From Streptomyces sp. ISL-94 (GTDB lineage Bacteria > Actinomycetota > Actinomycetes > Streptomycetales > Streptomycetaceae), in assembly GCF_018614075.1 (NCBI RefSeq), contig NZ_JAGGOZ010000021.1, positions 1 to 64,000 on the forward strand: 64,000 nucleotides of DNA, written 5' to 3'. Below, piece after piece: positions 25,425 through 34,600 of the stretch (positions are counted from its first letter, which is position 1; each line of letters begins with the position of its first letter). The position numbers and the translations under genes are program-made. The notes below the pieces were generated by a model. It did not search any database and was not told where the DNA came from. It worked only from the letters and a program-made list of their open reading frames with translations.

Positions 25425-26519
25425 TCACAGGCCGATGCCCTGGCTGGCGGTTTCCTCCCATCGGGCGCCCTTGCGTACGTACTCCCAGAAGACGGCGCTG
25501 GAAGGACTGTGGCCCGACTGGCGGCGCAGCTGGTCGGGGCGTTTGCCGTTGCGGGCGCCGGTGGTGATGAAGCCGGAGCGCATGGAGTGCCCGGTGACCT
25601 TCACCTCGAGGCCGGCGCGGCGGCCGCTGCGGGTGATGGCCAGGCGGCAGCCGTCGGGGGAGAGCCGGCCCGTGCCGAGGTGGCCCCAGCGGTCGACGGC
25701 GCGGAAGGCGGGGCCGCTGTCGCCGAGTCCGGCCGCCTCGGCGGCGCCTTTCCAGGCGAGCCAGTTCAGGACGGGGCAGGAGTCGGGGTGCGCGCCCCAG
25801 GCGATCTCGACGTCGCGGGCGGGGCGCCCCTTGACCGAGGGGACGTGCACCTCCAGGCCCTCCTCGACGAGCACGATGTCGGCCAGGGTGAGGGCGCTGA
25901 CCTCCTCGGCGCGGCCGGCGATCCCGAACGCCAGCGTGACCAGCGCGCGGTCGCGGTAGACGGCCAGGTCGGGAAGGCCCTCCGTAGGGCCTGCGCTGTT
26001 CATCGCCCGCAGCTGCGCCGGGCTCGCCGGGGCGGCCTGGCCGCGGCCGCGGGCCCGGCGCAGGCGGTCGTTCTTCAGCGGCTTGAGCGCGGTGCGGGCG
26101 GCGAGGGTGGCCTCCTTGGGCACCTCGACGCCATAGGGCGGGCGCCGCGCGGTGGTGGTGACGCCGGTGATGCGGCGGTCGATGCTGTTGGGCGCCGCCT
26201 CCTTCACCTCGTCCAGCCACGCCACGAACGCCACCAGAGTGCCCCTGTCGACGGCCGTCACCGGCAGCGGGACACCGGTGCGCTCGGCAAGCCAGCCGTG
26301 GAACTCCTCCCACAGCGCCCAGTCCCGGGCATACCCGACCCTGGTCTTGCGCGGCCGAACCGCGTCCAAATGCTCCTGCGCACCCCGGTCGAGAGCGTGG
26401 AGTACGGCGGCCACAGCAGGGTCGTACGCCGTGACGCCGGATCCGGCGGCCTGCTGTGGAACGGTCTCGACGAGCTCCGCGTCGATGACGCCTCGGGTGT
26501 GCACGATTTCGCTCGTCAT
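25425..26519 (-). CDS. Tyrosine recombinase/integrase
   Basis: A 364-aa phage-type integrase. The N-terminal SAM-like domain (TRVGYARDWALWEEFHGWLAERTG) is followed by the catalytic domain: Arg in FGIAGRAEEVSALTLADI, basic residues in VPSVKGRPARDVEI, the box HSMRSGFITTG, RRQSGHSPSSAVFWEYVRKG with the nucleophilic Tyr in EYVRKG. It is the last gene of a three-gene operon with ATGA overlaps (26516-26519) and a perfect 14-8-14 palindrome 58 bp upstream of the first gene, which could be its target or its operator. ATG at 26519; longer frames are spurious. Probably integrates or excises the element or a cassette. Confidence 0.9.
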   Translation of the reverse strand: MTSEIVHTRGVIDAELVETVPQQAAGSGVTAYDPAVAAVLHALDRGAQEHLDAVRPRKTRVGYARDWALWEEFHGWLAERTGVPLPVTAVDRGTLVAFVAWLDEVKEAAPNSIDRRITGVTTTARRPPYGVEVPKEATLAARTALKPLKNDRLRRARGRGQAAPASPAQLRAMNSAGPTEGLPDLAVYRDRALVTLAFGIAGRAEEVSALTLADIVLVEEGLEVHVPSVKGRPARDVEIAWGAHPDSCPVLNWLAWKGAAEAAGLGDSGPAFRAVDRWGHLGTGRLSPDGCRLAITRSGRRAGLEVKVTGHSMRSGFITTGARNGKRPDQLRRQSGHSPSSAVFWEYVRKGARWEETASQGIGL

Positions 26520-26992
26520 GGCCGCTCCGCCCGTAGGGCAATGGCGAGTTCGGCGCAGGTACGGTCGTAATATGTCTCCCGGGCGGCGTCCCTGAAGTCC
26601 ACCATGCGCCACCGCACTTCGTCGTATCCCTCACTTCCCTGCCACGGGCGGACAAGGGCGCAGAGGTCGTCCCAGGACTGATGGATCACGTCACGACGCC
26701 GTTCTTCCGCAGCGCGCAGCTGCTCCTCGGTCCACACGGGGGGCGACAGCGTGGCGGGGCGGATCGGGTGGGGCTTCCGGGTGGGACGAAGGATCTCCGT
26801 GTCGAGGCGCAGCACCAGCGTGGCCAGCGCCTCAGCGAGTGCCTCCGCGATGCGGTGCTGCTCCGATCCGGCGTCATGCGTGGACAGGAGTGCGTCCAGG
26901 CGCGGCATCACGAACTCGTAGACCGCCCAGGCGTCGTCCGCGGTGATGTCCGTGGCATAGCGCGGAGCGCTCTCGAGGCGGCCGCCCGTCAC
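26516..26992 (-). CDS. Integrase-operon protein of unknown function
   Basis: A 158-aa, largely helical, charged protein (ITADDAWAVYEFVMPRLDAL, QHRIAEALAEALATLVLRLD, WDDLCALVRPWQGSEGYDEV). No family recognised and no membrane segment. ATGA overlaps on both sides tie it to the 53-aa protein upstream and the integrase downstream, suggesting an accessory or regulatory role in recombination. Confidence 0.75.
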   Translation of the reverse strand: MTGGRLESAPRYATDITADDAWAVYEFVMPRLDALLSTHDAGSEQHRIAEALAEALATLVLRLDTEILRPTRKPHPIRPATLSPPVWTEEQLRAAEERRRDVIHQSWDDLCALVRPWQGSEGYDEVRWRMVDFRDAARETYYDRTCAELAIALRAERP

Positions 26993-27150
26993 CGGGTGGC
27001 CTCACGACGCTGCTGTTCGTCGCTTCCCCGGGCAGCGCCCGCTGCACGAGCGACCCTCACTTTGAGGAACGCCTCGAGGCGCTCGACATCGGCGGCCGTG
27101 ATGTCCTTCGCGTGCACCAGGGCGTGATCGGCAACAGGGTCGGTGCTCAT
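26989..27150 (-). CDS. 53-aa first gene of the integrase operon
   Basis: A short protein with one clear helix-rich part (KDITAADVERLEAFLKVRVA) and a basic tail. ATG at 27150; the stop overlaps the next start by ATGA. It could be a small regulator or excisionase-like factor, but no DNA-binding motif is convincing. Confidence 0.6.
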   Translation of the reverse strand: MSTDPVADHALVHAKDITAADVERLEAFLKVRVARAAGAARGSDEQQRREATR

Positions 27151-27207
27151 GACTCGGTCGTGGCCTCCGGATCGGGCGGCCGGCCGTGACCATCCGTCAC
27201 ACCGGGG

Positions 27208-27243
27208 CATCACCTCGGATATGGCATCTTATCCGAGGTGATG
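27208..27243. promoter_or_regulatory. Perfect 14-8-14 palindrome upstream of the integrase operon
   Basis: CATCACCTCGGATA (27208-27221), spacer TGGCATCT (27222-27229), TATCCGAGGTGATG (27230-27243). The arms are exact inverted repeats. This is the geometry of a simple tyrosine-recombinase core site (loxP has 13-8-13), and it lies 58 bp upstream of the integrase operon. It could instead be an operator. The spacer is asymmetric, as needed for directional recombination. Confidence 0.7.
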
Positions 27244-27399
27244 AGGCGTTGGAGTCATCTTCGGCCGGCGCCCTGCCCGGTAGGTGTCGGCCATAGTCAG
27301 GGGTCCACATCCAGCACAGGTGGGAACCCAGGAAGCTCCGCTTGGACCGTTCTCCGCCGTACACCTGCTCTCCATCGGCGGGCCGCCGCTTCACCGCGC

Positions 27400-27622
27400 C
27401 TGATCCCGGCCCGAAAGTTACCCGTGCCCACTGATCCGTCCGCCACCGGGCAAGGGCCGTTCGTCCCGCTCGACCGCCCGATGAGCGGGGACCTGCGGGG
27501 ACCAGCCCAGCCGGTGCACCAGATACGACACCCCACGCGGGGTGTACCAGTAGCCGAACAAGCGGTGGATCAACTCCGCCACGCGCGCCTGGGCCCACCG
27601 CTGGTCCTCGCTCCAGCTGTGC
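27400..27622 (-). pseudogene. IS630-type winged-helix transposase fragment
   Basis: Minus-strand reading WSEDQRWAQARVAELIHRLF, GYWYTPRGVSYLVHRLGWSP, QVPAHRAVERDE matches the winged-helix part of IS630-like transposases. A frameshift follows (the continuation ARWRTDQWARV lies in another frame), and both ends are missing. Confidence 0.7.
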
Positions 27623-28065
27623 GGTCACCGGGCCAGTCGGAGGGTTGGGTGCCGCTGGGGTTGCCGTACGGGTCGGTTTTGCGCGGGCTATCGCCTGGCC
27701 TTGCGCCTGATCGACGCTGGCCGGGGCGGTGTTGTAGGTGGTCAGTTACCGGATGCCCGGACAACCCGTGAGGGTCCTTTTCACGGCCATCAGACGCGCC
27801 GGCGGCACACCACCGGCCGGGGACCGAGGCGAGTAGTCATGGAGCCGTCACCCAAAGACCCCCCTCCCGAGGGATGGGCTGTTCGCTGCCCTCACTGAGG
27901 GTCGGCCGACACGAGGTACCCGCCGACCCTCGTAGAGCCGTCGGGTCCGAATTAGCCCCCCCTTGGAGCGCCACAATCATCACTCCATCCCGAAGGATGG
28001 CGACATCATCCGTGACTCCAGCCTCGTCTTGAACGTGACTGATGGAGAACATTTTCCGGAAAACA
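27623..28065. other. Intergenic stretch downstream of the RHS operon
   Basis: No gene recognised. It contains a 10-bp stem hairpin (27897-27931) and grades into AT-richer sequence before the RHS-operon terminator. Confidence 0.4.
27897..27931. terminator. Hairpin, possible terminator
   Basis: GAGGGTCGGC (27897-27906) pairs with GCCGACCCTC (27922-27931) around a 15-nt loop. No clear T tract on either strand, so function is uncertain. Confidence 0.4.
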
Positions 28066-28104
28066 CGAATCGGTCGTCACCAGTACCCGGTGACGACCGA
28101 TTCG
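28066..28104 (-). terminator. Rho-independent terminator of the RHS-immunity operon
   Basis: A perfect 16-bp stem, CGAATCGGTCGTCACC (28066-28081) with its inverse (28089-28104), and a 7-nt loop. On the minus strand it is followed by GTGTTTTCC, a T-rich tract, and lies about 150 bp downstream of the immunity gene. Confidence 0.8.
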
Positions 28105-28256
28105 TCGATTGTGGTGCATCGCAGAAATCTTCCGGCCAGCGAAGCCAGGCCCGTTCGGAGTAGATCCGCCCAGGCGCTTGCCCGGACCGACGGAGTCCTA
28201 CCAGCCACTCCGCGAGCGACGTCAAATCACACGAATCTCGCTCGCACTACGAGCCC

Positions 28257-28694
28257 TTAGCTGATTCTTTCTGGATTCAGCCCAAGCAGGAGCCGCTCGA
28301 ACGCTTCTGGCACCTTACCGAAGCTGGCTACCCACGTTTCAATGAGATAGACCGTACCAGCCTCGTCAATACCAAGAAAGAATCGACCCGAATCAAGGTG
28401 ACCGACAGGGAAGAAGGGAATGCCAAGTTCCTCACCCCATTCAATGAATCGATCCTCCTCTCCGTCGCACAAGTCTGGATCAAGTTCGAACGGCTCGCGC
28501 GCGCGCTCGATACCTGGACCCGAAAAGACGAACTTAAGCCCACCAAATTCCGCCAGAAACTCCCGTGCAGCATCGTGCGCCCGGAGCCCTACAGATTCGA
28601 ATCGTGAAGTCCATCCCGTGGTCCCCACCGACCTTCCCGGAAACCAACCCGACGCATAGAGCTCCTCCTCCACATCACTCGAAAATCTAGTCAT
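28257..28694 (-). CDS. SUKH-3 family immunity protein
   Basis: A 145-aa protein that fits the SUKH (SMI1/KNR4) superfamily, SUKH-3 type: FSSDVEEELYASGWFPGRSV, AAREFLAEFGGLKF, GIPFFPVGHLDSGRFFLGID and the terminal TVYLIETWVASFGKVPEAFERLL. SUKH proteins are the commonest immunity proteins of polymorphic toxins and are known next to deaminase-type toxin domains. ATG at 28694 overlaps the last codons of the RHS gene by 8 nt, so the two are translationally coupled, as expected of toxin and immunity. It should bind the RHS C-terminal domain in the cytoplasm. Confidence 0.88.
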   Translation of the reverse strand: MTRFSSDVEEELYASGWFPGRSVGTTGWTSRFESVGLRAHDAAREFLAEFGGLKFVFSGPGIERAREPFELDPDLCDGEEDRFIEWGEELGIPFFPVGHLDSGRFFLGIDEAGTVYLIETWVASFGKVPEAFERLLLGLNPERIS

Positions 28695-31600
28695 CCAACC
28701 CTCCGGCAGTCGTGAAGTCCAGATCGAACCCGTCTTCAAAGGCAACACAACTATCACACGGGCCGACCCGACTGCCATGCTTCGGATGGGTTAGCTGATT
28801 TCGCACCCTGACAGCAGCCACTCGCGCTCCCGTCGGGTCATGCCCATCTGTCAGCGCCTCCGAGAGGCAGATAGCCAAACCACACATACCATGTGCGCTT
28901 CCCCGCTCAAGGTCAGGCACAGCATCGAGCATCTCATGGATGAAGGGATGGAGTTCAGGCGCCTCTCCGGTTTTATTCGGACTGCTGTACATCCTGCCAT
29001 TGGGCAGCTCCAGCGCCTCCGCTACGGAAGGGCGGCTTCTTGAAGAGAAGCTCTTATTGTTCGTCGTAGCAACCGCCTCACCACGTGCTACATCAAGGAC
29101 CTTTCCATCCTCCCTGGGGCTGTCCTTGAATCCGCCTGCCGAACTGTCTGGCTCAGCAGACTTGGGCGTGCCCGTACCGGGCGCACTCGGCGTCGCCTCG
29201 TCAGGGGTGGCGTGGGGGGCTGCTTTGGCCGGGGGAGGTTCCGGATGGTCGCTCTTGAGGAGGTTCTTGGCTGCGTCGAAGGCTTCGCGGATGCCGCCGG
29301 CTGCTCTGACGAGTCGGTATCCCTTGACGAGACCCATGCCAAGGCCGATGCCGTCGACGAAGGCGGAGGCGACGAGGCCTCCTATATATCCTCCAATGTA
29401 GGCGGGAGAGGATTGGTCGACACCGAAGAGCTCGGCGGTAGGCGCGCTACCCCACAGATTGGGTACGCGGTCTTCGTCGGCCGGCCCCTCGTAGCCCGTC
29501 CATCCATTCCAGGTTTCGTTGTCACCGTTGTAGACATCGGTGAGCTTGTTGAGCGCCCACCCGCCGGGGTTAAGCAGAGGGCCAAAAAAGTCGCCGCTGA
29601 ATCCACCGAAGACGGCGTCGAGTATGCCGGACAGGCCTGCGCCGATGTCGCTCCAGCTCAAGAGCCCGGACGGGTCGCTCATGTTGACCGGGTCGTTGCT
29701 GGCGTAGGCGTAGCCCCCCATCTGGTTGGGGTCGCCGGCTTCGAAGATGGGGTCAACTGTCAGAAACCGTCCTAGGGCCGCGTCGTAGTGGCGGGCGCCA
29801 AGGAGGTTGAGGCCGCTGGTGGTGTCGACGGGTTGGCCGAGGTAGCCGCGGTTGTCGGCCCACTTGGGCGGTGCGGTGCCGCGGGGTGCGCCGTAGGGGT
29901 CGAAGGCGCGACGTGTGACGGTGAGCGTCGTGGCATCGATCTGGAGCTGAGAAGTGTTCTGGCGCGTCGTGGGCTGGTAGGTGACCGTCCCGTTGGACGA
30001 GCGGGTGATGCGAGTGCCGTCGGGGTTGGTGAAGTGACGCAGGCCGCTGACGGTGTTCGTCGACTTGGTGAGGGCCAGCTGCTCTGCGCCGGAGAACAGG
30101 TACAGGACATCGCTGTCGGGCGATCGCTGAAGGAGCAGAGCACCGTCGGCGTCGTACAAGTAGTCCGCGGTCTGGGTACCGCCACCGGGCTTGGATGTAG
30201 TAACGCTCTGGGTGCGGCCCTGGGCGTTGTAGGTGAAGGTCTGGGTCGTCGCCGCCGCGGCGCCGACCTTGGTGTCGCGGCTGGTGGTATTGCCGGCCGG
30301 GTCGTAGTGCGGGGTGAGGCTGGTTGTCCCGTCCGGTCCCGTGGTGGTGATGGATGTGGCGGTGTTGGGCTGGGCGGCGGGAGTCGTGCCGTTGCCCGGG
30401 TAGACGCTGTTCTGGGTGACGTTCTTGAGCGCGTTGCCGCCGGTGTCGTGCTTGACCTGCTGCGTACGGTCACCCAGCCGGTTGTACGTGAAGGACTGCC
30501 AGTACGGGCTGGGGCCACCGATCGTCGACGGGGACGGCTTGCGGGTGTTGCATCGGGAGAGCTGCCCGGCTGTCGCTGCGGCAAGGCCCTTCGTGTCCGT
30601 CCAGGCTTGGGCCAGGCGGTTCTGTCCGTCGTAGAGGAAGCACTGGGTGTCGGTGCCAGTGACCGTGCCGCCGCTGGACTGAACGGTGCTCGCGCCAGTG
30701 AGGTTGCCTGCCTCGTCGTAGGCGTACGTGGTGGCGTCGATCGGGGAGGTGCTGGTCGTCTGCAGACTGGTTGTCGCGGTGGCCAGTCTGCCGGTCGCCT
30801 CGTCATATGTCTGCGCTGTACGCAGCTGCTTGCCATAGACACCGTAGGTGGACTGGATGATCTGGCCGAGCGGGGTGTAAATGGCCTTGTTCAGATATGG
30901 CGTGGTTGCGGTTCCGGTCTGCGTCAGCTGGCCTTGCAGGTTGTAGCCGTAGCCGATGGTTTCGGCTGGGAGACCGCCATCAGCTCCATAGGTGGTAGAG
31001 GCCAGGAGGCCGACCTCGGGGGTGTATTGAGCGGTTGCCTTGTAAGTGCCGGCGAGCTTGCCTTCCTCTGCCGGGATGATCGTCGTCGTTCCGGTGGCCT
31101 GGTAGGCGGTCGTATAGCCGTTGATCTTCTTGGTGTAGGCACGGCCGTTCGATCCGCCGACGAACCGCGTGGAGGAAGTGGGGTAGCCCTTGGCGAGGGT
31201 GTCGTACGTCCACTCCGCAAGCTTCTTGCTCTGGTCGGTGGTGCTCGTGCCCTCGTACTCTCCGGACTTACGCCCCAGGTTGTCGTAGGTGTAGGAGAGA
31301 CTCTTGCCCAGGGAGTCCGTGACAAGGGTCTGGCGGCCGAACAGGTCGTAGGCGTAGGTGCTGAGCCCGGTGTCGGGGTCGGTTTGCGAGGTCTTCTGGC
31401 CCAGCAGGTCGTATGCGTACGTCCACTTGTTGCCGACCGTGTCGCTGACGGAATCAACGTCGCCGGCGGGGGTGTAGGTGTAAGTGGTCGTCGTATCCGC
31501 CGCGGTGGCCTTGCCAGCTGTGCCGGAGGTCCAGATGCTGGTGCCCGCTGCGTTGTACATCTGCAGGGTGGCGTCGGCCTTGACCATGGCGTAGGCACCC

Positions 31601-34600
31601 GTCGAACCCGCCGTGCCGCTGCCCGAGGACCACAGGACCGTCCCCGTCGTGCTGATGACGGCCAGGCTGCCGTCCGCCCGCACGCTGCCGGTTGCGCCGG
31701 GGTTGCCTGCAGTGCCGGAGGCCCAGAGCACCTTGTTGTTGGCGATTCCGGTCAGGACGAGGTTGCCGTCTGCCTGCATGTTCAGCTGCACGCTGCGGGA
31801 GGCGACGCTGGTCCCGGAGAGGATCGCGGTGCCTGCGGTCAGCTTCTGGTCCGCAGTGGTGTCCCGGGTCTGGCTTGACGTCGTCTGGCCGAGCGCGTTG
31901 GTGTACGTCGTGGTGGCCTGGCCACCCTTGGGCGGCTGCGTGGAGGTCTTGTCCGCGCCGGAGTAGGTAGTGGTCGACTGCCAGAGTTGGGCGCCCTTCG
32001 ACCACTGCTGGGTGGCCGTGACCCGGCCCAGGCCGTCGTAGACCTGCCTGGTCTGGGACGGGACGGTGGTCTCCGTCTCGACCCACATGGTGGTGCCGGG
32101 GTCGGTCGTCGGGTCGGCGTAAGCGGCGATGCTGGAGACGGTCCAGCCGTGGCTGTCGTACGACGTCGAGGCGATCAGGCGACCCGCGGAGTTGTTCGCG
32201 GTCGTCGTCTGCTGCTGGCGGACCTGGAGCATGCCGTCGTAGATGGTGACGGACTTGCCGTAGCTCCCGTCCTCACGGAGAGTCTCGGTGGTCACCGTAG
32301 GCGGATTGGGGCTGTCGCCCGCAGTATTCACGGCGTACGTGAACTTACGGTCCGGTGACTGTGTGCCCTTGTCCCGGCCCGGAGTCCACACCTGGGTGCG
32401 TCGACCGAGCGCGTCATACGTGCTCTCGGTGACGCGGTTGTTGGCGTCGACGGTCCGCTTGTTCAGACCGCGGGTGGGTGCCAGGTCGGAGGTGGAGGTC
32501 CAGCCGAACGGCTGGGGATAGGTCGTGGTGACCTTTGTGGGCAGCGTGTCCGTGGCGGGTGAGTACGTCGTGGTGGTGGCGTTCGACAATGCGTCGAGCT
32601 GCTTGGTGACACGGCCGTAGCCGTCATAGGTGAGGGCGCCGTTGGTCTGGAAGACCGGCTTGCCGGCTCCGTCGTACTTGGTGGCGACTTGGACGGCGGT
32701 CGTGTAGCCGCGGGAGTGCGTTTTGCCGTCAGAGGCCCATTCCTGTCCCAGCTTGCCGTAGGTGCCGGGGCTGCTGACGGAGCCGTCCCCGTCGTAGAAG
32801 AAACGCTTGTGGCTCAGCGTCGTGCTGGGGCCGGGAGTGGTCGTGCAGGGGCCGGCTACTGCGATGGTCTCGCTCGGGTAGCTGAGCATCATCGGGTTGT
32901 CCGAGGGCGCGGACGCGTAGCTGGCAGTGGTGCAGTTCTCCTGGGCCGGCTGGTCTACATCACCCTTCTCGTTGATCTGGTAGGGACGGCCGAGGCTGTC
33001 ATACGTGGTGACGTTCTTCGTCGTGCGCCACTTGCCGGTGGACAGCAGGTTCGACGAGCGGTTGGTGACCTCGTTGACCCTCCGCGCTGTCAGATCCGGA
33101 AGGGTGGAGAGCTTTGCCGGTGCCGGTTCCTTCGACGTCCACGCCGTGCGCGAGCTGCTTGTCGTCACCGTGGAGGAAAGCGGACCGTTGAGGGTCTTGG
33201 AAGTGACCGTTCCGTCGGCCTTGGTGTTGACCTGGGTCTCCAGCAAGGAGCCTGCCAGCCAGCTCTCGTCCGGCGTGGACTCCCCCAGGGAGTTCGCTAC
33301 GGAGACCGAACGCTTGGTGCCGTCCGCCTTGTAGTCGCCGTCCATGCCCTGTAGGTACGTCGACATCGTCTGCGTGACGGGATCGGGCGCCGCACCGGAT
33401 GTCGTGGTGACCGTGCGGTATCCCCGGAAGCTGTTCCAAGTCCGGTACTGGTCGTCGGTGAGCTCCGAGTCGTCACGGTGCCAGGCCGCGCCGCCGCCGT
33501 ATGCGGTCTTGGTGACCTTGGCGGGGGAGCCCGCCTTGGTGAGGTCGCTGTTCACGACCTCGGTGACCAGAGTCTTGACGAACCAGTCTTCTACGGGTGT
33601 GGCTGCGCCCGACGGGTACCAGTAGGCCGGGTAGCAGGCCATGGTGTTGGTGTCTGCCGAGACCGGCATAGTGCCCTTGACTCGCGAGCATTCCGGGTCC
33701 TGGTACTTGACGGAGACGGACTCTCCCATCTCCGTCCGGATGCTTGAGATCCGGGGGTGGTACAGCGGTGGCGCCCCAGGGGTGAGCCCGTCGACGCGGT
33801 TGTCCATCTCGATGCCGGTGAACGTCACCGGTTCCAGGGAGATCGCCCCGGTACCCCCTGCGGTCGTGTCCAGGCCGGTGTGCTGGATGGAGGACAGCCA
33901 CATGATGGACTGGAGGAGTCCGGCGTTCTTCGGGTCGACGGTCTTGCCGGTGACGGGGTCGATGACTCCGCCCGCGTCGGAGAAGACGTGAGTGAGGGTG
34001 TACCGGTCGACATCCTGCCAGCGTGTATCGACCTTGACCTGGGTGGTGATGTCCTTGAGGCGGTACGTGGACCAGAACGTGGGTGAGCCGGCCTTGCAGA
34101 CGTCGTCGCCCTCGCCCTTTGTCTTATAGGTGGACGGGCAGTTGATGTCGTACGGAACGTCCGGCCAGTTGCTCGCCGTGTCCGACTTCAGGTTGTCGGG
34201 CTTACAGACGGCATCGGACGTCGTGCACCGCTGCCTGGTGTCGAAGTTGATCCGCGCTGCCGGATCCTTGCCAGCGGCAGCGTCTGCGAGCTTGTAGCCG
34301 TATGAGATGCGCGTGAGGTAGCCCGAGCGGGTGTACTGGGTCAGGGTGCCGCCTTCACCGTCCTTGGCGACCTGGCCGTACCCCATGTTGTAGTAGTTCG
34401 TCTCGGTGGCGTAGTCGTACCGCTGGACGTTGCCGCTCGGGTCCACGACGAAGTCGAGGTTGAATCGGTAGCCGAGCTGCTTGTCACACTGGGACGCGTC
34501 GCCCTTGGCCGAGCTGTAGCAGGGGTCGCCGGACTTCGGGTGGTAGACCGGGATGCCCCAGGCGCTGTTGGTCGCGGCGTCAGAAGGTGTACCAGGGGTG

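Noticed and set aside
29788-31878. 696-aa plus-strand open frame
   Set aside because: Lies antisense to the RHS gene's YD repeats; Gly/Val/Arg-rich shadow with no family features.
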